In this document: in pieces, positions 24,262 to 35,216 of the stretch
Position numbering within the stretch: the first letter of the stretch is position 1
How the letters are laid out: each line of letters begins with the position of its first letter
Source: Vigna angularis
Taxonomy: Eukaryota > Streptophyta > Magnoliopsida > Fabales > Fabaceae
NCBI RefSeq assembly: GCF_016808095.1
Contig: NC_068971.1
Span: forward strand, 52,345,631-52,409,630
Length of the DNA stretch: 64,000 bases
Direction: 5' to 3'
Made by a program: the position numbers and the translations under genes
Notes under the pieces: model-generated
The model's input: only the letters and a program-made list of their open reading frames with translations
Databases searched by the model: none
Told to the model about the DNA's origin: nothing

Positions 24262-25214
24262 ATGGATCCAGACGCAGTGGCAAAGGCATTCGTGGATCAT
24301 TACTATTCAACCTTCGATACCAATCGCAACAATCTCGGCAATCTATATCAGGAGGCTTCCATGCTTTCCTTCGAAGGCCAGAAGATCCAGGGCGCCCACA
24401 ACATCGTCGCCAAGCTCACTTCCCTTCCCTTCCACCAGTGCCAACACTCCATCACCACCGTCGATTGCCAGCCCTCCGGCGTCGGCGCCGGCGTTCTCGT
24501 CTTCGTCAGCGGCAACCTCCAGCTTGCCGGCGAACAGCATGCCCTCAAGTTCAGCCAGGTACACTGCTCCCCTCTCTTCTCTTCTTCCTCTAATATATTT
24601 TTTAGGGTTTTCTAGTGGATCTAATCTATTCTACTTTATTAGGTTTTCAACGGATAAATTTATCCATACCTGAATAAAAGAGAGTATATAATGAGTTTTT
24701 GTTTATATTTGTTTATTCATTGTGTATGCGTGATTGAAGTTCACTCGTTCTAGAAGCTTGGAGTATTGAGTTCCTGAGCACTTACTGGTTGTGTAGGATG
24801 TTTTTGTTGACTCATCATGAATTGTTCCTTTTGAATTCCTCCGAGAAAAAAAATTATATCAGGGGTGTCTGTCTCGTATGGTATGAAATCCATGTGGAGT
24901 AGTGTCTAGGTGGGCACATGTTTTTTTGGTAATAGATGAAGGTGTTTGACATTATGTAAAGGAGGAGGAGAAGGATTTGAAATGATTAAAATTCTGAATT
25001 ATTATTTGCTCTGTGATTATTTGCCATTTGCTGTAGAAGCATAGGTGTAACTTTGACATCAAATGATCAATGATGTTATTTGTTTTCTGCTTTAATTTGT
25101 CTGCTAATCGACTAATTATGTTGATATTTTTGTTCTCAGATGTTCCATTTGATGCCATCACAGCAGGGAAGCTATTATGTGTTGAATGACATATTCCGGT
25201 TGAACTACGCATGA
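24262..25214 (+). CDS. NTF2: Nuclear transport factor 2 (NTF2)
   Basis: Two exons, 24262-24558 and 25140-25214, joined at a phase-0 GT-AG intron, give 123 residues, the normal size for plant NTF2. The protein starts MDPDAVAKAFVDHYYSTFDT and ends IFRLNYA. It contains the family signature of a single NTF2 fold: LYQEASMLSFEGQKIQGAHNI, then a central strand region ending in QHALKFSQ, then MFHLMPSQQGSYYVLNDIFR. NTF2 carries RanGDP from cytoplasm into the nucleus by binding the GDP form of Ran and FG nucleoporins, and so keeps nuclear import running. The closest Arabidopsis relatives are NTF2A/NTF2B. Exon 1 is markedly GC-richer (many third-position C) than nearby genes, which is common in this family. 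Confidence 0.95.
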
Positions 25215-26448
25215 GGATACCCAAGTATGTTGACGTGAAAGGCCATATTAGTTCTTGCCTACAGCTGTTTTGTTTCTGACATTTTCATTTGAGAATCAGT
25301 TCTTTATGGTTCGTTTTGAACGCATAATTGTGCTTCTTCTGTTTGGATTTCTTGGTTGCGATTGGTCAAAACGCTTTAAAGGATAAATGGTTAAAATTGA
25401 TGAAAATTGGAGGGTCTCAACTTTAATATATTTGCTTCGAATATTTTGATTTTATCACGTAATTTAAATGTTTGTTTCCCTACCATCCTGATGAATTATT
25501 TGCTATAGTTCGACTTTCATTCAAAGATGAATGAGTAGCCAATTTGTTTTTCCTTCACTCGTTTCGAACCATCGATCAATCCTTCCTTCACCACTACCTG
25601 AGCTAAAAAGGAGGAGTAGTGTAAATGTTGCAGTGTTAGTGTTGAGCTAAATTTGGTGTCAGAAAGCATTGCTCAGTGAAGACAAAAGTCACGGTATTCC
25701 GCCGTGATTTTCCATCGTACTATACGAGGATCTTTGAAGCTATCGTACTCTTTGAAGCTATCGTACTTTGAATTTTGTAAGAGTCTTCTTTAACTAACAA
25801 CTACAGAAGCATTTTTAAAAGAAAATAAATAAAATTGAAATTATTTTTTCATACTTAAAATTAGCTTAAAATAAAATAAAAAGTGAAAATTGTATTAATT
25901 TATGATTAAGTTAATTTTAGTGTATAAGAAAGTTAATTTTTTCTAGAGTATTTGCGAGAAAACTTGTCCAAAGAAGAGATTTTAATATGGTTGGATTAAA
26001 AAACGACAAGAAATATGGTAACAATTCTTTCTTTATAAATTTTTATTGGAATTCACAAAAAGTACTTCTGAAAATTTAAAGCAGCACGTGTGAACTAGTT
26101 CCTATCTTCATAGCAGTACGGTGTTGTCTCCGTATAAAAGGTTTTATTTGTATCGATGGCGAAGATACATTCTGCATGGACTAATGGTCATTTTCCAGTA
26201 CTGTGACCCCAGAGGTTCTTTTCTGGCCCTTAAAACACAGAATAATAAATAAGGCCAAGTAAAATAAACCCATTTGACTTTGAAGGAATTTTTTTTAGAT
26301 TACCATTTGAAGAACTGATCAAGGTCTGGTCTGCTGAATGTACTACAATCAGAAGGAAATTCTTGCAAATGGTACAAGAAGAGGGAATTTACATCAGAAA
26401 GGAAGGTGCAAATCGATTTCATCTCCCAGAAGAAAATGACAAGTTTGA
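25215..26448. other. 3' UTRs of two convergent genes and AT-rich spacer
   Basis: NTF2 (+) and the minus-strand gene at 26449 converge here. A short imperfect direct repeat of a TTTGAAGCTATCGTACT word lies at about 25733-25768. I see no gene. Confidence 0.55.
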
Positions 26449-27144
26449 CTAGTTTCCGGCATGAGACATATCCGGAATGATCATGGAAGGAAGGGATGAA
26501 GATTCAAGAAGTTGTTCATCGTCATCAGCGTCCTGGCCTTTGACGTGAGGGACTTTCACCATTCCTTTGAGCATATTTCCAAAGGATCTAAAAGGGTGGC
26601 TTAATCCATCTTTCAGTTGCAAAATAAGAGACACCTCAGATACTTGCCAAACCACAGTGAGAACAATCATCACTGAAAGAAGGCAATGAGTTACAAAGTT
26701 CTGCCTTTTCACCTTCTTCAGCTCTTTCATTATCTCATCGTTTTCTGTCGCCTCAGTTACAGGAGCCACCGGCTCAGAAGATCTAGAATCTTCAAATTCC
26801 TCATTTATCTCTTCTCCTTTCAAAATGTTCCACTGCCAAAAGATTCACCATGTGTTACCGATCATGTTATTTTAAAATATTAAAATAAAATTTCAAGCAT
26901 TACATAATTAATAAACACCACATCCAAGGATAAAATTTGAAACTAGTTTTGCATAGGCATGAGTTGCAAATCTGATGATAGATACCTGAGAGACAGAGAG
27001 AAGGTGGGAAAGAGCGTTTTGGTATCGATCATCGTCGTTATGGTGAGATTCTCGGATTTTGTTGGTGTTGTTTTTGTCGTGGTCGTCTTGTATAAGCTTC
27101 TGAATTGCGTTGTCGATGAGTTGAAGCCTTCGATCTTGTTCCAT
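26449..27144 (-). CDS. Unnamed plant protein with one membrane segment
   Basis: I read two exons on the minus strand, 27144-26986 and 26832-26449, joined in phase 0 (LSVSQ|WNILKGEE), for 180 residues. The start at 27144 was chosen because it has a good plant context (AACCATGGA); the frame stays open upstream through another ATG at 27189, so a longer N-terminus is possible. The N-terminal half is polar and Asp/Asn/His-rich with MEQDRRLQLIDNAIQKLIQDD. A hydrophobic segment, FVTHCLLSVMIVLTVVW, follows a short charged coiled-coil-like stretch (ENDEIMKELKKVKRQ). The acidic tail ends PDMSHAGN. I do not recognise the family and give no function; a small single-pass or tail-anchored membrane protein is the best description. 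Confidence 0.75.
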
Positions 27145-27930
27145 GGTTACGGGAGACAAATAATTGTTGTTGGTTGAGTTATCTATCATCCACCGTTGCT
27201 GCCAAGTGAATGAAAAAGACAAGAGACGTGGCCTTATGGTTTTGTTTACCTTTTCATGCCAAACGTGTCTTGTCTACACTTACCCTCACCATATAATAAG
27301 TGCGATTATTCTGTTGTGTTGACTCTAGATTACAGTACTTGGATCAAAATTGTTCATTCTTAGTATTTGTCGGTTTATGTATCTAAAAGTGGAACTAAAG
27401 ATTAGTGATTAAGTTTTATATAAATATAAATTTTATTCCGTTTGATTTAATCTTTCTATTATTCCCTAAACAACATATTCTATTATGAATATTAAAATTG
27501 TAACGACAAATTATCTATCTATTCGCTCTTCATATGTAAATCAGGGAAGCATAGTCATGTAAATTAGTGAAGTAAAAACACTTTTATTAGTAGCGGCCAC
27601 TAGCTACGTCTTGCATGCAATGAAAATTATAGTAAATAATTTAAAATCAGAAATACAACACATTTTCTTATCTAATTATGGTTTCTGTCTAGTTTTACTG
27701 ATGAAAAGTAAAACAATAAATTAAAAATTGAAGCTTACCCCACTGAATTTGAAACCCTATACTACCCCAAAGCAGTGAAGGCAACTTTGTACATGAAAAG
27801 AGTGTCCACCGCCTTTATCACACTACAATCTATACTGTTTTACAAACTAAAACCTCAATCAAGCTTATACCTACACATCCAATAGTACACAGAAAGCCAG
27901 AAATTTATCACCAAAGAGACATAAAACTTC
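27145..27930. other. Upstream region of the unnamed gene; 3' UTR of CAMTA
   Basis: The first part is the 5' flank of the minus-strand gene at 26449-27144. The part just below 27931 is the probable 3' UTR of the CAMTA gene. AT-rich, with no other gene. Confidence 0.55.
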
Positions 27931-30900
27931 CTAAGCACATAATTTTTGCCATAACAGATCCCAATCATCGTCTTCCATATTGAGAGGGTCCTCTTCTGAA
28001 GTTGATGACGGTGCTTCATCACTTGTACTGTCACGTTCAGTCTGTAAAAGAATCAACAAGTCATGCATTGCACAAAACAGTGATGTTTAGTTAAGTCCTA
28101 ATAATTTTGAGAAGTGTTAGCATCCCACTATTTGACACTATAAGACACTTCTATCCTCTGAGTAAAAGATCACACTCATGATGCTGACCCTACTAAAGGG
28201 AGAGACCTCAGTTGGATTTCCTCAAGTAATAAAAATAGGGTGTCAAAAGAGACTATCTTGTTGCTACTTGCTAGCGTTCCATTTATCATATATCTGATTA
28301 TTATAAAGAAAAGGACAGTGAAAGCTTGAATCATAACACTTGGATATTATTCGATCAATCTGAATACAAAAAGTGGGATAACTAACAGATACCACATCTC
28401 AACTGGAGGCATCCAGATCAAACTGAATGCAAAAAGTGGGAGCAAAAAGTGCTCTAATAACTAATTACCTTGGCTTGACGATACAATGAAAGCAAGCGCC
28501 TGTATTGGTGGCGAGCATCCTCATGACGGACCATGGAAAGCACCCGCTTCAAAGCCATCTGAATTGCTCCATTTACTTTCTTTTTCCGGAACACGTTGAG
28601 AAAATCTTCATCATCACTTTCTTCTTCATTTGAATCCATTTCTTGCCGGACACTAGTTATACCAACGCGTTTTCTCCTCCATCGTAGCACAACCTTATTC
28701 AGGATTCCAACTGCCCATAATAGTATCTTGTATTGCTTCCGAGCCTGGTAACCCCTCACAATGGCCTGCCCAAATAAATACAAAGAAGCCAAGGTTAATA
28801 GGAAGTTCTTGATGTGTATGTCTAGCTATATAGCTTTCACCCCTCCCCCGTCAATAATCAGTTCTTGATGGATGCATGTACATGTCAAGTTACAGCTTTC
28901 ATTCCCCTATCCCCGCCAATTTATGAACAAATTTATTCACTTTACGAGGTATCTATATTTCTACAGCGCCAATATCTACGTACATGCAGAATTCTTGGAA
29001 TTAGAATGGTAAAACTGTAATAACAACTATTTACAGTTACCTGTATCTTAACTACTTTTTGGCGCAATGCTAAGAATTCTTTGCGACCTTTCCAACCTCG
29101 ATATTTCTTCTGAATCGACAAGGCAGCTAAATTGTAATCACCCAAGCTCCGAGAACTAAGTTTTGACATGGCAGAAAGCACTGACATGTTATCATTGTTG
29201 CAACATGGATCAATACAATATCCATCTAGACATGCTGCTGCAGCAGCAGCAGCAGCAGCAGCAGCAGCTTCTCTTGCTTTCCGTTTTCTAAAAGAATGTG
29301 CACGAAAAGCATCTTGTATCCGTGCAGCTGCCTGAGTTGCATTTCTGACAGCATCCAAGGAAGCTTTTAGTGAAACCTGATCCTCACTGGCCACGATATT
29401 TTCTTCAGAGACATTGCTGACAGTTAACTCGGCTTCGAGCTCAGAAGCTCCTTCAGAAATCTTACTCGCTGTCAAAGTGAGGGATGACAAGTGGCTTGTT
29501 AGGTGTACCTCAGAAAGATAACCTGCCAGTCCCTTATGGCCATGGGAGGCTGCAACAGATGCAGCAGTTTCACCGCTTGGATTTTGTGAACTTGGATCTG
29601 TCACCGCTTCAGCAGATGCACCAGAAGCTACAAGTGAAGCAACCATTTTTTCCCTATCATGGAATGAAATATTTGTGACACAATATCCAGAACACTTAGA
29701 ATTGAACAGATTATTTATAAAAGCTTCTAAATCAAGGGTTTAATCTTGATATGATAATCGGTAAAAGAGTTTGCCCTATGATGGTTTGAATCGTGTAGAA
29801 GACAACTGGAGACCCAGGTTACCAGGTAAGATGAATTAATTATATGGAGGTCAGTCTGATCCATAGAGATAGGGAAAGAGAAAATAAAGCTCCAACAGAT
29901 ACCGTTTAAAAACACTTATTCAAAAAGACAATTCTGAAAAATCGGTTACTGGTCCAGCACAATTTGATAATTTAATCAAGGTAGCTGATACTAGTGTGGG
30001 ACAAGGCTTTTCTTGGTTGAAACAAAAAAATTAAACATTTTGCTTTGATTAAGGCTTAATATGCATGTTCAAGAATGATTGAAAAATCCTGCTACATGAG
30101 AATATTGCATCTTAAACACAGTCATCAGTTTCTAACATGTGACTTACAGGCTAGGTATTACACACAGGTTTTATTCGTCCTTGATCTCTTTCTTTGTATT
30201 CATATTCCCTTTTCCAGAGGATGAAGTACAGTTTTCTAAACGGATTTTTTCAAGTATATTTTATTCAAGGATTTTGAAAAAATAAAGGTGATAACACTAC
30301 TGCATATTAATATCAACAAATCTGTTTTCTATTACCTCCCAAACTTTGCAGCCCAATGTAGGGCTGTCCATCCATTGATGTCACGGAAATTTATATTCAC
30401 ACCGCAACTGAGAATGGGGTTCAAGGCCCACTCAAAACCCAACCCAGAAATCATGTGTATAATTCCCTGCTCTTTCTTGGACAAAGAACAGTCTGTCCCT
30501 TCATCTCTTTCATAGGATCGGTTAGAGAGCCAGAGCTGCAGCTTATCCTTCAGCAGCTCTTCTAGAAGCCACTTAACAGTATCAGATGATTTTCCACTGC
30601 CAACTAGAAGAGTGTCAATCCATAAATCATCACCATCTTTCTGTTCTGTTGAAAGGTGACTTCCAGATTCTGTGCTGTCATCCTTTTTAGTTGAAGAGTG
30701 GAGCATCTCAGCAAATCGAACAAGTAATAGCAGATCTTCTGGACTTCTGCCATCTTCTGTTTCTAATGAATTACAGCGAGTGCAACTAGTAGCCTTATTT
30801 CGAAACTCAAACTCAATCACTTCACTGCAAGGCACCCTATTTCCGGAAGTAATGCACAACTTAACCTTTCCAAGAAGATTGGAAGGAGTTTCACAACTGA

Positions 30901-33900
30901 TTACGCCATCCTGAATAATCTTAGCAGGAACTTCAACATCACCAAACATACAGGCCCAAGTAGAATCCGGGTGATGATAGAGAAATGATCCAATGATGAC
31001 AACCTATACATATAACTTGAGAGTTTAGGATTCAAATGCAGACAACACAATAGTATCTGTATCGTATTACGAAAAATAATAACAGTTTAATAGGAAAGGC
31101 AGTAAAGAAAAAGTATACGTCTCACACGGTTAAGTATTGAAATCAAGATCTAAGAGTTTGTATGACAACTCCCTAATTATTAGATACATAATTACACAAT
31201 GATACCAAAAATGCATAAATATTTGAACCATGCAGTGTATTGATTTAGAAGGTCTTCAGGAACGTAAGTAAAGTTTAGTAAGCGCCAAAAAGCATAACAA
31301 TCCATCATTCAGTACATAACATTCACCAAGTCATATATCATTGCATGGGACATAATAAATATTGAAATTAAAAGACACGAGCCTTTGTGGTCTCAGTGGC
31401 ATAGCAGTATTCTGGGGAGACTGTCCTAATTGTAAATTTCTGTTTCCGTTCAACAGTCAAGCTTGAATCTACACCCAGAGGTTCTTGAATTTGGGTTTGG
31501 TCAAAAAATGTTCCATAGTAGTCAGAGGTAGTTACTGGATTTTCTACCCGAGAACATAGAGGAAATTTGACCCCACTGTCGCCTTGAGGAAGTGCAAAAA
31601 CAGCTGGAGATATGGGACATCAAAGAGATGGAGGAAATTTCATTATATGAAAAAAGGGGAAATGACCAAGTAATTTAAGGTGGAAATAAGTCATACAGTT
31701 CTCAACATTATTACAATTGGAGTTTGGCCACCGATTGTTTTCCATGTTGGCAATCATATCCCTTCCCGAATAAAATAACGACTGTTCCTGTTTTAAAAAT
31801 AGAGATTTTATTTCTTTGTAAGTAGCGAACGAGAAATGAACACAAATAAATAGCATTTAAGCGACCGTTTCAAATGATACAATTGTTTCAAGAGATACAA
31901 AAATACGTAAGTTATTTCAGAACTTCAGCAGACATCAATCATAAACTCTTAACATCATGAAGTATGTACTAGGAGTACTCACATTTTCAAATGCCTTATA
32001 TCCATATTGATCTGGTATATTGGTCACAGGCAAGGGCTTGCATGCTTGAAGCACCTCGGTCCAGCATATAGTTTTTTCATTTCCATCAGGATAATCATCA
32101 GGGAAGTCATGACAGTATGTGTCACTGTTATCTACAGAAAATACACTAATTTCAGAAGATTTTGCTTTCCTCTCTTTATGGTTTCTGTTTAATTATAATA
32201 TGGAGTACCAAAAGAAAACTATAAAGAGCTTGTGAAATAAATTGAATCAGATCTAAAGCTGAATTTGAAAGTTTTGAAAAAATAAAAATGTTTGAGTGGG
32301 GGAATAACTAATTAACAACAAAAATCTTTGTTGATTGTAATCAGACATGTAGTGTATCTTTTAAATGAGAGAAGCCTAGATATGTAGTTCATCTTTTCAT
32401 TGTAGGTAACTTGATCTCAAGGAAAAGTAAGAAACAGCCTGTGGTAGCAAGGTCATGTATTGAAGCAGTATATCATATGTTATGGCTGATACGACTTGCA
32501 AACTTTTATGACTAAAGGGTTTGCTTGTGAGATGGGTCCTATGGAACTTGCTTGTGATAACCAATCAACTTTATACTTTTCCTCAAATTTGATCTTCACA
32601 AAAAGGGCTAAATATATAGAGGTTGGTCGTCCTTTCATTACAGAGAAGATCCTCTTTGACATCATTAAGACTAAATTTCTGTATTCTAATGAACAATTTG
32701 TAGACATATCGACTAAATCCTTTCAGGGTACAAGGATAACTTACATGTGATTAGACATGTCTGCTTAGGCTTGAAAGGGAGAGTTGATTGCAATCACATA
32801 CGTGGTTTCTATTTTACACAGATCAGATATGTAGTTTATCTTTTAGATAACGTTTTTCGTGTATACATGATGAGTACACATGTTGTAACCCAACTTGGTG
32901 AATAATGCAGATTCATAAAGGCTTGTACAGATTTAGCAAATTTCAATAATCAATATCTTAAAATAAGAACACTTCTTTAATTTAATTTTTCAAGCACAAA
33001 AGAGGATTAACACGATTTACATAGCTTGCCATATATAGAGTTCTGTGCGTTAAATATTTGAAAAATGTTCAGCTTGGTTAACATAAAATGAATAATTCCT
33101 CCTAGAGTGATTTGAGATACAAGAAACCTAATCGTGAGGCTGTTGTTTCAAATTTGTTTTATTTCTGGTTTCCTTATTCATAATAATCGTCATACACCTT
33201 TTTAAGATTTTGAAACAACCAACATATAACAATTGGGGACTTGGGTTTCACCCAATGAAAATATAAGATAGAGAAGGGTACCGTTGGACAACTTAAAAAA
33301 TAAGCATGTATGTTAGAAATTTAACCCCAACAGTCACAGCATATTGGTTGTGAGACTGGATGAGGCCACTGGCATATGTTGCACAGGCAGAAGAAAAACA
33401 TCTATAACTGAGCAAACCAAAACTCAATATAAGGTAAGAGCATAAAACAGGGATAATAACTCAAATGCTTCACTTACTTAAAACATATATTGATTTTATC
33501 TACTTCCTCCAATAAAAAAACAGTAATTCTTAACGGCTCAAGTTTGTCTAAATTACCTTGTCTTCCATTATATCTTAACGGCCCTTGATCATTTGGTAAA
33601 GACAAAATAGTAGATTTATCTTTATAAATCACCCTTTCATTGAAGCTGTCCTCATTTGTATTCAGCTCTTCTTCTAATTGGCGTAAGGCTTGTGCTTCAG
33701 ATGTAACTTCTAAAGACCCAGGAGGACTAGAGAAATTGTGATTAAGTTCATATGAATCAACAAAAATGGATGATGTCCCTGGTTCGTGAGCAGCATACGG
33801 GCTTTGACTCTGACTAAAAGCAAGAGAGGAACCTGACGACAATTGTGAGTTGGATTTCCCCTGCAAAATGTGATTGCAAACCGTAATGCCAAACTCAACC

Positions 33901-35184
33901 TTGGGTTAATGACACAATTCCCAGGCAATGAACAAAATAAGAAAATAGAATACATTGGAGCAGATGTGAAAGGAAGAGTGAAACTGTTATCTAAAGAGTG
34001 AGATACAACACGAGAATTCCTCTTGCAAGGAACAAAATGGCCCTTTAAACTGAAAATGTATCAGTTTCTGTCATGTTTCCACAATGCTCCCCTTTCCATT
34101 ACAGTTTCTTTTATTTGACTACCAAACCTCCTAACTGCTTTTGTAACACCTTTAATTGACCCTCTAGCCGTTTGTACAGTTTACTTCTCCCGGAAGATAG
34201 TGCTCTCTCATTGCTAACAGCAGTACAATGAAACAATCTACTACATGAAAACAGTGAACGTGACCAGATAATTGCAATTAAGAGAATCAACAAAATGATG
34301 ATTTAAATGAGATTTGAATATATCTCCATTTGAGGTCATACACAATCTGAAAATGAAGTCTTTAGCTCCAGAAAGTAACAGTGCATTAGAATGAATCTTC
34401 AATAACAACAGTAAATAATAATCACAAAATTAGGCACTTGGGCAAATAACTTGTGAACAGGGAGGGGGGTTGCTAAATGTGGATGTAAACAAACTTTCAA
34501 GAAGTTAAAGATTTTGAAAATGTCATCAGAATTTTAGCTCTCTGATGTACCTATTTGGAGTTATCATGTAAAAATTAATAGATGAACATAATTTGTTTTG
34601 GAAATACACATATTTTGATGTGGACACCAAAGCCCAAGGCCACGATGAGAAGGATCAAGACTGGGACTCAAATCAAGACTTAGGTGGTAGATCCTTGACT
34701 GGAGGAAGGCTTAGAAAGGCCCAAGAGGCATTGCAGAATAAGGTGGCTCCTCTATTGGAGGCCCAACAAGGCTCAACACTTTGAAGAGACTTCACTAAAC
34801 CTCTAGGGCAAATTAATTTTGCTTGTGAAATGCGGATTTTGTTTTTCTTTTATCTACTTAAAACAATACAAACACTAAAACCAAAGTTTTATTTAATTAT
34901 TTTTGAATTCAGAAAATAAGGTACAAATGGTTTTTGACAATCCAGTGAGAACATCTCTTTGCTAGGTTCTTCCATACATCTTGTCATCTTATTATGAATC
35001 CACTAATCCGTTTGCCAATCTTTAACTTATCAAACCTTATTTGAGGCACGTTCTTTTTCCATGTTTTTTTTTAGTTTTCGTTTTCAATTCCCCATTTTCA
35101 ATAGATTCCAATCCCTAACTGTTAATTTCCCAAATTTAGTTCAATTCTCTTTGGAATCATATCATGTTTATTTATTTGAAACTT

Positions 35185-35216
<32 letters not shown>

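Noticed and set aside
27145..27222. N-terminal extension of the 180-residue protein up to 27222
   Set aside because: The codon at 27222 is TTG, not ATG. The ATG at 27189 is possible, but the one at 27144 has the better context.
34111..34293. A 60-codon minus-strand frame considered as an extra CAMTA4 exon
   Set aside because: The exons at 35832-35877 and 33557-33860 join directly in phase, and the CAMTA family has no such segment there.
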